8,731 nucleotides of DNA from an uncultured Clostridia bacterium (lineage in GTDB: Bacteria > Bacillota > Clostridia > Oscillospirales > Acutalibacteraceae): NCBI GenBank assembly GCA_937916195.1, contig CALFTO010000085.1, positions 1 through 8,731 of the forward strand, written 5' to 3'. The translations under genes and the position numbers were made by a program. Below the pieces are notes generated by a model. The model made no database searches, was not told the origin of the DNA, and was given only the letters and a program-made list of their open reading frames with translations. Below, one piece after another: positions 1 through 4,907 of the stretch. Position 1 is the stretch's first letter. Each line of letters opens with the position of its first letter.

Positions 1-1353
1 GACCAGAAGGTTATGGTTTATGACCTTGGCGGCGGTACATTCGACGTTTCAATCATCGAAATGGGCGACGGCGTTCAAGAAGTTCTTGCAACTGCAGGTA
101 ATAACCGTCTTGGCGGTGACGACTTTGACCAGAAGATTATCGACTGGCTTGCTGACGAGTTCAAGAAAGAGCAGGGAATCGACCTTCGTGGCGATAAAAT
201 GGCTATGCAGAGACTCAAAGAAGCAGCAGAAAAGGCAAAGATTGAGCTTTCAGGCGTAACAACATCACAGATTAGCCTTCCATTCATCACAGCAGATGCA
301 ACAGGTCCTAAGCACCTTGAAACAACTCTCACAAGAGCAAAGTTCAATGAAATGACAGCAGACCTTGTTGAAGCAACAATGGGACCCGTTCGTCAGGCAC
401 TTTCAGACTCAGGACTTCAGGCATCAGAGCTTAACAAAATTCTTATGGTTGGCGGTTCTTCAAGAATTCCCGCAGTTCAGGAAGCAGTTAAGAAGTTCAC
501 AGGTAAAGAGCCATTCAAGGGCATTAACCCCGATGAGTGCGTAGCAGTTGGTGCCGCAATTCAGGGCGGTGTTCTCGGCGGTGAGGTTGAAGGACTTCTT
601 CTCCTTGACGTTACTCCACTTTCACTCGGTATTGAAACAATGGGTGGCGTAAACACAAGAATTATCGAAAGAAATACAACAATCCCCGTAAAGAAGAGCC
701 AGATTTTCTCAACTGCGGCTGATAATCAGACATCTGTTGAAGTTCACGTTCTTCAGGGCGAAAGAGAATTCGCAAGAGATAACAAAACTCTCGGTATTTT
801 CCACCTTGACGGTATTCTTCCTGCACGTCGCGGTACTCCTCAGATTGAAGTAACATTCAATATTGACGCTAACGGTATCGTAAATGTTTCTGCAAAGGAC
901 CTCGGCACAAATAAAGAGCAGTCAATTTCAATCACATCTTCAACAAATATGTCAAAGGAAGATATTGAAAAGGCAGTAGAGGAAGCTGAAAAGTTCGCAG
1001 AAGAAGATAAGAAGCGTAAGGATGCAGTTGACACAAGAAATGCTGCAGACCAGATGGTATATCAGTGCGAAAAGATTTTAGCTGACGACGGCGACAAGTT
1101 CTCAGAAAACGATAAAGCAGAGCTTCAGACAAAGATTGACGCTCTTAAAGAAGCACTCAAGGGCGAAGATATCGACGCTATCAAAGCAAAGCAGGAAGAG
1201 CTTACTCAGCAGTTCTACAAGATTTCAGAGGAACTCTACAAGCAGGCTCAGGCTGCTCAGGGCGGTGCACAGGGTGCAGGCTATGACCCCAACGCAGGTG
1301 CAGCTCCTAACAATGACGGCTACTACGATGCTGATTTCAAAGACGTTGAATAA
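1..1353 (+). CDS. dnaK: Chaperone protein DnaK (Hsp70), 5'-truncated by window edge
   Basis: Hsp70 chaperone: an ATP-driven cytoplasmic foldase that binds exposed hydrophobic segments and works with DnaJ and GrpE. The frame is open from base 1 (first codons Asp-Gln-Lys-Val), so the ATG at 13 is an internal Met. The 450 visible residues lack roughly the first 165. Seen, in visible-residue numbering: the phosphate-2 motif DLGGGTFDVS (8-17), the adenosine motif LMVGGSSRIP (148-157), the interdomain linker LLLLDVTPLSLGIET (about 199-213), the substrate-binding beta domain with VLQGERE and NIDANGIVNVSAKD, the helical lid (about 315-410), and a Gln/Gly/Ala-rich tail ending DADFKDVE. The final EEVD-like acidic end is typical of bacterial DnaK. 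Small departures from the usual beta-domain wording (for example GILPARRGTPQIEV) look like normal variation. Codon choice is strongly biased (GCA/ACA/TCA, GGT/CGT), which fits high expression. dnaJ follows 67 bp downstream in the same direction. Identification is certain. Confidence 0.98.
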   Translation, partial: DQKVMVYDLGGGTFDVSIIEMGDGVQEVLATAGNNRLGGDDFDQKIIDWLADEFKKEQGIDLRGDKMAMQRLKEAAEKAKIELSGVTTSQISLPFITADATGPKHLETTLTRAKFNEMTADLVEATMGPVRQALSDSGLQASELNKILMVGGSSRIPAVQEAVKKFTGKEPFKGINPDECVAVGAAIQGGVLGGEVEGLLLLDVTPLSLGIETMGGVNTRIIERNTTIPVKKSQIFSTAADNQTSVEVHVLQGEREFARDNKTLGIFHLDGILPARRGTPQIEVTFNIDANGIVNVSAKDLGTNKEQSISITSSTNMSKEDIEKAVEEAEKFAEEDKKRKDAVDTRNAADQMVYQCEKILADDGDKFSENDKAELQTKIDALKEALKGEDIDAIKAKQEELTQQFYKISEELYKQAQAAQGGAQGAGYDPNAGAAPNNDGYYDADFKDVE

Positions 1354-1368
1354 TTAAACCAAAAATTT

Positions 1369-1395
1369 ACGGACAGACTGTAACGGTCTGTCCGT
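1369..1395 (+). other. Intergenic hairpin between dnaK and dnaJ (partial terminator or processing site)
   Basis: A perfect 10-bp stem (ACGGACAGAC at 1369-1378 with GTCTGTCCGT at 1386-1395) closes a 7-nt loop. There is no uninterrupted T-run directly after it; the following bases, GAGTTAGTATTATTT, are only moderately T-rich. It may reduce read-through into dnaJ or mark an RNA-processing/stability point, which would help DnaK exceed DnaJ in amount. The structure is seen directly; the function is inferred. Confidence 0.6.
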
Positions 1396-1410
1396 GAGTT
1401 AGTATTATTT

Positions 1411-1414
1411 GGAG
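1411..1414 (+). promoter_or_regulatory. Ribosome binding site that fixes the dnaJ start
   Basis: GGAG lies 6 nt before the ATG at 1421. The same frame is open back to a TTG at 1409, but that TTG abuts the Shine-Dalgarno sequence itself and would add MEIL before the conserved DnaJ start MAEKRDYYEVLG. The ATG at 1421 is therefore chosen. Confidence 0.85.
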
Positions 1415-1420
1415 ATACTT

Positions 1421-2572
1421 ATGGCAGAAAAAAGAGACTATTATGAGGTGCTCGGTGTTGATAAATCAGCGTCCGATGACGAGATTAAAAAGGCTTACCG
1501 AAAAGCCGCTAAAAAATATCACCCCGACTTAAATCCCAATAATAAAGAAGCAGAAGAAAAGTTCAAAGAGGCAAATGAAGCCTATGAAATTCTTTCTGAC
1601 AGCGAGAAAAAAGCCCGCTATGACCAGTTCGGCCACGCAGGTGTTGACCCCAACTATGGCGCAGGTCAGGGTGGTTACGGCGGTGGATTTGGCGGAATGG
1701 ATTTCGATTTAGGCGACATTTTCGGCTCAATCTTCGGCAACGGCTTCGGCGGTGGATTTGGCGGTGGCAGAGCAAACCCCAACGCACCGCAACGCGGTAG
1801 TGACACACAGGCGAGCGTTACAATTTCCTTTGAAGAAGCCGCAAAGGGCTGTAAACGAAGTGTTGACACAATGCGAATTGAAACCTGTGACGAATGTCAC
1901 GGTAATGGTTGCCAAAGCGGTCATTCACCCAAGACCTGCCCCGAATGTAACGGTCGCGGTCAGGTGACAGTTCAGCAAAGAACACCTTTTGGTGTAATTC
2001 AATCCTCAAAGCCTTGCTCACGTTGTAACGGCAGAGGCACAATCATTGAAAATCCCTGTAAAAAATGTAACGGTGCGGGCAGAGTTCGTAAGAGCGCAAA
2101 GCTTGATATCAATATCCCCGCAGGTATTGACGACCGTCAGGTGCTCACCGTTCGCGGTCAGGGTAATAAGGGTGTTAACGGCGGACCCGCAGGCGACCTT
2201 AATATCGTTGTGAATGTAAGACCTCATCCCATTTTTGAGCGTGACGGCTATAATGTGTGGTGCGATGTGCATCTTACCTTTATGCAGGTGGCTTTGGGTT
2301 GCACAATTCAAGTGCCAACTCTCGACGGTAAGGTTGAGTACCCCGTACCCGCAGGCACACAGCCCGGCGATGTTTTCAAGCTTCGCGGTCGCGGTATTCA
2401 GAGCCGTAGCGGTATGGGCAAGGGCGACCAACTCGTACGTATTATCGTTGATGTTCCCAAGAAGCTTACCGATAAACAAGAAGAGCTTCTTCGACAACTT
2501 GCCTTTGAATTCGGTGCTGCCGATAACCTCGACGACGGCAAAAAAGGCTTCTTTGGCAAGAAAAAGAAATAA
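1421..2572 (+). CDS. dnaJ: Chaperone protein DnaJ (class A Hsp40)
   Basis: Co-chaperone that delivers unfolded clients to DnaK and stimulates its ATPase through the J domain; cytoplasmic. The 383-residue product is full length for class A DnaJ. Seen in order: J domain (about 1-70) with the essential HPD at 34-36; Gly/Phe-rich region (about 79-117, repeated GGGFGG); zinc-finger domain with all four CxxCxGxG modules intact (156-163 CDECHGNG, 173-180 CPECNGRG, 199-206 CSRCNGRG, 213-220 CKKCNGAG); two C-terminal client-binding beta domains; and a Lys-rich tail ending FFGKKKK. An extra Cys at 164 follows module 1. A 17-nt direct DNA repeat lies inside the Gly/Phe-coding part. The gene sits 67 bp after dnaK and is followed by a palindromic repeat and a strong terminator, so it is the last gene of this heat-shock cluster. 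Any CIRCE/HrcA operator would lie upstream of the window. Confidence 0.98.
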   Translation: MAEKRDYYEVLGVDKSASDDEIKKAYRKAAKKYHPDLNPNNKEAEEKFKEANEAYEILSDSEKKARYDQFGHAGVDPNYGAGQGGYGGGFGGMDFDLGDIFGSIFGNGFGGGFGGGRANPNAPQRGSDTQASVTISFEEAAKGCKRSVDTMRIETCDECHGNGCQSGHSPKTCPECNGRGQVTVQQRTPFGVIQSSKPCSRCNGRGTIIENPCKKCNGAGRVRKSAKLDINIPAGIDDRQVLTVRGQGNKGVNGGPAGDLNIVVNVRPHPIFERDGYNVWCDVHLTFMQVALGCTIQVPTLDGKVEYPVPAGTQPGDVFKLRGRGIQSRSGMGKGDQLVRIIVDVPKKLTDKQEELLRQLAFEFGAADNLDDGKKGFFGKKKK

Positions 2573-2578
2573 TCCTTT

Positions 2579-2629
2579 AAAAGCCTCCCTTGTGAAAGCG
2601 CGGGGGACCGCGTCAGCGGTGGAGGGTTT
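2579..2629. repeat. Short GC-rich palindromic intergenic repeat
   Basis: An insertion-like block starts 7 nt after the dnaJ stop. The outer arms AAAGCCTCC and GGAGGGTTT are complementary except for one position. The centre has a perfect 5-bp hairpin, ACCGC (2607-2611) with GCGGT (2616-2620), loop GTCA. Pyrimidine-rich left, variable short hairpin and purine-rich right match the style of small palindromic elements I recall from gut Clostridia; that family assignment is from memory. No terminal duplication is obvious. It sits between the dnaJ stop and the terminator, so it is probably transcribed into the dnaJ 3' untranslated region. Confidence 0.6.
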
Positions 2630-2640
2630 CATATAATATT

Positions 2641-2673
2641 AAATTCCGCAACCAATAATTGCGGAATTTTTTT
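2641..2673 (+). terminator. Rho-independent terminator of the dnaK-dnaJ cluster
   Basis: A perfect 11-bp stem (AAATTCCGCAA at 2641-2651 with TTGCGGAATTT at 2659-2669) and a 7-nt loop run straight into a T-run through 2673. It ends dnaJ transcription and separates trhA from the heat-shock cluster. The stem's A-rich left arm would also give some T-run on the opposite strand. Confidence 0.92.
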
Positions 2674-2710
2674 ATTTTGCAAACTAAAATATATAGTAAT
2701 TTCAAAACAA

Positions 2711-2752
2711 AATACCAATAATATATTTATATAAATATTAAGGACTGGTATT
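2711..2752 (+). promoter_or_regulatory. Palindromic AT-rich leader of trhA enclosing its ribosome binding site
   Basis: Inverted arms AATACCA (2711-2717) and TGGTATT (2746-2752) bracket a perfect 16-bp AT palindrome (2723-2738) and the Shine-Dalgarno AAGGA (2740-2744, 9 nt before ATG 2754). In RNA the outer arms would put the ribosome binding site in a closed loop ending 1 nt before the start codon. In DNA the arms could be a protein-binding site. No convincing -35/-10 pair could be fixed here, so the promoter stays undefined. Structure is seen; role is inferred. Confidence 0.35.
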
Positions 2753-2753
2753 T

Positions 2754-3422
2754 ATGAGCCGTTTAGATAAAATTGATTTGGTAAATTATTCAAGAGGCGA
2801 GGAGTGGCTGAATTCCATATCCCATATGGTCGGCGGTGCGTTTGCCGTAGTTGCCACAATACTCTGTGTTGCCCGCGGGATTGTTCTTTCCCGCCCCGAT
2901 TACTTAATTTTAAGCATTGTATATGGCGTTACTATGATTACCGTTTATACTTGTTCAGCTGTGTATCACGCACTTCGCAATAATCGAGGCAAACGAGCAA
3001 TGCGAATTGTCGACCACGCAATGATTTACCCTATGATTGCGGGCACAATTACGCCCTTTGCCGTTGTGGTAGTAGTGCCACTCAATGCGTTTTTGGGTTG
3101 GGGGCTTTTCATAGCAATATGGCTGACTGTCGCAATAGGAATGTCAATAACCTTTGCCCTTTTTAATAAAACAAAGGTGCTTCAAATGGTGCTTTACCTC
3201 GCTCTTGGTTGGTCGGTGCTCGTCACCTTTGTTGTGCTTTGGAAAAACTTTGACCACAACGCAATATTTTTAATGCTCGCCGGCGGAATTGCCTATACCC
3301 TCGGTGCAATAATTTACGGTATCGGTGCAAAGAAAAAATACTTCCACGCAATTTTTCATTTCTTTGTAATCCTCGGCTCAGTCTGCCACTTTTTCGGATT
3401 ATATCTATATGTGTTTGTATAG
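2754..3422 (+). CDS. trhA: PAQR/hemolysin III family membrane protein (TrhA-like)
   Basis: A 222-residue integral membrane protein with about seven hydrophobic helices, the usual size for bacterial hemolysin III/PAQR proteins. Family landmarks are intact: EEWLNSISHMVGG (16-28), S-x3-H in CSAVYHAL (Ser68, His72), RIVDHAMIY (Asp87, His88), HAIFH (His198-x3-His202) and a final His212. His72, His198 and His202 are the expected metal ligands by analogy with the PAQR superfamily. Despite the hemolysin name, members are now linked to membrane homeostasis (TrhA) and related to eukaryotic adiponectin-receptor-like hydrolases; the reaction here is unknown. Start ATG 2754 has AAGGA 9 nt upstream. The gene appears to stand alone: a strong terminator precedes it and a repeat block follows. 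Only a weak 5-bp hairpin (3445-3459) lies after the stop, so its own terminator is not clear. Confidence 0.93.
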   Translation: MSRLDKIDLVNYSRGEEWLNSISHMVGGAFAVVATILCVARGIVLSRPDYLILSIVYGVTMITVYTCSAVYHALRNNRGKRAMRIVDHAMIYPMIAGTITPFAVVVVVPLNAFLGWGLFIAIWLTVAIGMSITFALFNKTKVLQMVLYLALGWSVLVTFVVLWKNFDHNAIFLMLAGGIAYTLGAIIYGIGAKKKYFHAIFHFFVILGSVCHFFGLYLYVFV

Positions 3423-3476
3423 TAAAAAAGATATCTTTATATTGTTTACGTTATGTAAATTTGAATTTGTCGGGAT

Positions 3477-3510
3477 AAATTCGTAATGCGAAATTCGTAA
3501 TTCGAAATTA
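3477..3510. repeat. 14-bp tandem repeat, 2.4 copies
   Basis: Unit AAATTCGTAATGCG (3477-3490) is followed by AAATTCGTAATTCG (3491-3504, one mismatch) and a partial third copy AAATTA (3505-3510). It lies between the left inverted repeat and the GC-rich hairpin core of the surrounding element. It is too short and has no spacers, so it is not a CRISPR array. Confidence 0.8.
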
Positions 3511-3530
3511 AGGGTCTGCGACGCAAATTA

Positions 3531-3642
3531 TCCCCCCTTCCGTCACCTACGGTGACACCTTCCCCTCGTAGGGGGAAGGCTAGGTTGGGCTCCACCCTTG
3601 AGGGGGAGCTGTCAAATGCGTAGCATTTGACTGAGGGGGGTA
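3531..3642. repeat. GC-rich multi-hairpin repeat core
   Basis: Four consecutive perfect or near-perfect hairpins are visible: GTCACC/GGTGAC (3542-3547/3551-3556); CCTTCCCC/GGGGAAGG (3558-3565/3572-3579); GCTCC-a-CCC/GGGGGAGC (3589-3597/3602-3609, one bulged A); and GTCAAATGC/GCATTTGAC (3611-3619/3623-3631, loop GTA). The block is bounded by CCCCCC at 3532-3537 and GGGGGG at 3635-3640, so the ends can also pair. The pattern matches short intergenic palindromic repeats I recall as abundant in gut Clostridia. In either orientation the RNA would be highly structured; it could hinder read-through from trhA. Confidence 0.8.
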
Positions 3643-3701
3643 TCCTAAAATAACTCGACAAACCTCAATTTATCAAACTGCCCCTATAAAGCTTATTCCC
3701 C

Positions 3702-3730
3702 TTGCTTATTCACCACATTTATGCTAAACT
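3702..3730 (+). promoter_or_regulatory. Probable extended -10 promoter for the gene at 3759
   Basis: TTGCTT (3702-3707) and TAAACT (3725-3730) are 17 bp apart, with TG at 3722-3723 giving an extended -10 (TGCTAAACT). Transcription would start near 3737, about 22 nt before the ATG. Each hexamer alone is a modest match to the sigma-A consensus. Confidence 0.4.
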
Positions 3731-3747
3731 GAAATTAACACAAAAAT

Positions 3748-3754
3748 GGGGTGA
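3748..3754 (+). promoter_or_regulatory. Ribosome binding site that fixes the start at 3759
   Basis: GGGGTGA ends 4 nt before ATG 3759 and resembles the GGTGA end of the full Shine-Dalgarno sequence. The frame extends back to a TTG at 3702, but that has no ribosome binding site and overlaps the probable -35, so ATG 3759 is preferred. Confidence 0.7.
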
Positions 3755-3758
3755 AACT

Positions 3759-4271
3759 ATGCTTGATACAACACCGTTGCAAAATCTTATAAAAGGTCAC
3801 GAGAATGAAGAAGAGTATCTTCCTGTTAAAAATCTGATTTTTGAAATAATATGGAGCACACGTTTTATAACAGATGAAAAATCTGAAGAAGAGTGTTTGC
3901 AAATTTTAGGTAACGATTATTTTAAATATACAATTCCAAAAGCAGAAACTTTATACAGAAAATGCTATGAAACATATCAAAAAGCACCGTTTTTCGAGGT
4001 TAAGGCGATTTTAGACGAAGTCGAAGGCATTTTTATGACGAGATTTCCTCAAAAATGGCAAAAAGTCAATGACGAATTCGCACAAGAACGCATTAAAAAT
4101 ATGCCAAAGCCAAAAACAGAGGATTATAGTTTAAATCCTAATCTGTTTATTGAAACTACACCGGTAAATACATATATGACAGATATTCGCACAGGCGAAA
4201 GCATATATTATCAAGACGGTAATTATATAGATAAAAACGGAAATCCGGTTCCATTGACATATGCAGATTAG
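3759..4271 (+). CDS. Hypothetical protein, 170 residues
   Basis: I do not recognise the family. The product is soluble-looking: no signal peptide and no membrane segment. Residues about 7-115 are rich in Glu, Lys and aromatic residues and look mostly helical, with an acidic patch ENEEEY (15-20) and DEKSEEE (39-45). After a Pro/Lys linker MPKPK (115-119) comes a C-terminal stretch (about 120-170) rich in Asn, Tyr, Asp and Gly, ending DKNGNPVPLTYAD, which suggests turns or a beta hairpin rather than helices. Local GC is about one third, clearly below dnaK/dnaJ, hinting at a poorly expressed or acquired gene. It has its own probable promoter and ribosome binding site and ends at a bidirectional terminator, so it looks monocistronic. 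It directly follows the MITE-like element. A real gene is likely because of the ribosome binding site, promoter and terminator; function is unknown. Confidence 0.75.
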   Translation: MLDTTPLQNLIKGHENEEEYLPVKNLIFEIIWSTRFITDEKSEEECLQILGNDYFKYTIPKAETLYRKCYETYQKAPFFEVKAILDEVEGIFMTRFPQKWQKVNDEFAQERIKNMPKPKTEDYSLNPNLFIETTPVNTYMTDIRTGESIYYQDGNYIDKNGNPVPLTYAD

Positions 4272-4299
4272 CTTCCCCAACGACCCGTAAATAAAATAA

Positions 4300-4334
4300 A
4301 GCGTGATAACCGCCTCGGCTATCACGCTATTTTT
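4300..4334. terminator. Bidirectional terminator between convergent genes
   Basis: A 9-bp stem, AGCGTGATA (4300-4308) with TATCACGCT (4320-4328), has a loop that can add CCG/CGG. On the plus strand it is followed by TTTTT (4330-4334). On the minus strand it is followed by TTATTTTATTT (complement of 4289-4299). It serves the 170-residue gene from the left and queT from the right, and reaches into the queT stop codon. Confidence 0.85.
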
Positions 4335-4842
4335 ATAATTTCTTATCCAATTTTGTTCTTTTTATAACCTTATAAAGCGGTATTCCAAGTCCATAGCACA
4401 TTACAAGCTGACCAAGTCCAATCTGCCCCGCTGTAATCAAAAATGCTTCAAGCTTAAAACCCTCAGGCATAAACAACGTGATTTCAAGTCCAATGATTAT
4501 CGCATTTGAAAGCACAGGAAAAATTGCTGAAAGCAGTGGCAAATCCTTAAACTTCACATTGCGTGTCCAATAACTGAGCACCGCCGCAATAAGCGTTGCA
4601 AGTGTTCCGCAGACTATGTCAACTAATCCGTAAGGGCTTGTAATGTTACCTAAAAAGCAACCGATTGTAAGTCCGGGTATAGCCGCAGGGGAGAGTGTCG
4701 CTAAAATCGTCAATGCCTCTGAAAATCTGAATTGAATACTGCCGTAAGCTAAATTCAGCACACTCGCCGCATAGGTCAGCCCCGCATACATAGCCGCAAT
4801 AATTGCTGACTGAACTACAAAAACCGTCTTTTTTTTATTCAT
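4333..4842 (-). CDS. queT: QueT family transporter (ECF S-component for queuosine precursor)
   Basis: A 169-residue, strongly hydrophobic protein with about five to six membrane helices and a basic N-terminus (MNKKK), full length for the QueT/COG4708 family. Typical motifs: IQFRFSEAL (36-44), PAAIPGLTIGCFLGN (52-66), a GLVDIVCGTLATL stretch (72-84) and PVLSNAIIIGLE (109-120). QueT is the substrate-binding membrane subunit of an energy-coupling-factor importer, expected to take up preQ1 or another queuosine precursor for tRNA modification; the shared EcfA/EcfT energising module is not in the window. Start ATG (4842) has GGAGTGA 8 nt upstream. The 65-bp gap to the upstream hydrolase gene contains a candidate preQ1-type riboswitch overlapping this ribosome binding site. 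Transcription ends at the bidirectional hairpin. Family assignment is strong; the exact ligand is inferred from the family. Confidence 0.9.
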   Translation of the reverse strand: MNKKKTVFVVQSAIIAAMYAGLTYAASVLNLAYGSIQFRFSEALTILATLSPAAIPGLTIGCFLGNITSPYGLVDIVCGTLATLIAAVLSYWTRNVKFKDLPLLSAIFPVLSNAIIIGLEITLFMPEGFKLEAFLITAGQIGLGQLVMCYGLGIPLYKVIKRTKLDKKL

Positions 4843-4853
4843 TTTTTATCACT

Positions 4854-4893
4854 CCATAGTTTTGTTTTTTGTCAGGATGGTTTCGAACTGACA
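4854..4893 (-). promoter_or_regulatory. Candidate preQ1-I-like riboswitch (H-type pseudoknot) in the queT leader
   Basis: On the minus strand: stem 1 TGTCAG/CTGACA (complements of 4888-4893 and 4870-4875) closes a 12-nt loop TTCGAAACCATC. Then comes a 12-nt A-rich linker AAAAACAAAACT, then ATGG (complement of 4854-4857), which can pair with CCAT in the loop. ATGG overlaps the queT Shine-Dalgarno, so folding would hide it. This order (5-6 bp stem, roughly 12-nt loop starting TTC and ending in C, A-rich tail, loop-to-SD pairing) is the layout of preQ1-I riboswitches, and preQ1 is the expected ligand for queT. The loop lacks the usual CTAG-type core, and the second stem uses different loop positions, so this is a variant or a look-alike. 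Confidence 0.42.
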
Positions 4894-4907
4894 TTTTATA
4901 TCACAAA

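Larger units (their letters stand above)
3456..3672. mobile_element. MITE-like nested repeat element (non-coding)
   Basis: This accounts for most of the 336-bp gap between trhA and the next gene. The ends form imperfect inverted repeats: 3456-3481 against the complement of 3647-3672 agree at 18 of 26 positions by eye, including TAAATT and TTTGTCG. Inside lie a 14-bp tandem repeat (3477-3510) and a GC-rich core (3531-3642) of stacked hairpins bounded by runs of six C and six G. No transposase or protein-coding sequence is present and no target-site duplication is evident. This suggests a miniature non-autonomous element or an old repeat insertion. Boundaries are uncertain; the GC-rich core alone is the best supported part. 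Confidence 0.45.

Noticed and set aside
1409..1423. TTG at 1409 as the dnaJ start
   Set aside because: It overlaps the Shine-Dalgarno sequence used by ATG 1421 and adds residues before the conserved DnaJ N-terminus.
2018..2632. Minus-strand open frame of 204 codons antisense to dnaJ
   Set aside because: It lies fully opposite the well-supported dnaJ coding frame, begins inside the palindromic repeat, and has no recognisable domain or ribosome binding site; it is a by-product of dnaJ codon bias.
3427..3459. AAAGATATCTTT palindrome and TTTAC/GTAAA hairpin as a trhA terminator
   Set aside because: The palindrome has no loop, and the 5-bp AT-rich stem is too weak and lacks a proper T-run.
3477..3510. 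Short tandem repeats as a CRISPR array or replication iterons
   Set aside because: There are no spacers, only 2.4 copies, and no cas or rep gene; they are better explained as part of the MITE-like element.
3446..3661. Minus-strand open frame of 71 codons across the repeat block
   Set aside because: It is built from the hairpin repeats and the 14-bp tandem repeat; such frames recur wherever the element occurs and give no credible protein.
3702..3758. TTG at 3702 as the start of the hypothetical gene
   Set aside because: It has no ribosome binding site and coincides with the probable promoter; ATG 3759 has GGGGTGA in front.
4895..4903. Extended -10 sequence TGATATAAA on the minus strand upstream of queT
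   Set aside because: No -35 was found, and transcription from it would begin inside the first arm of the proposed leader stem. It remains possible only if the riboswitch idea is wrong.
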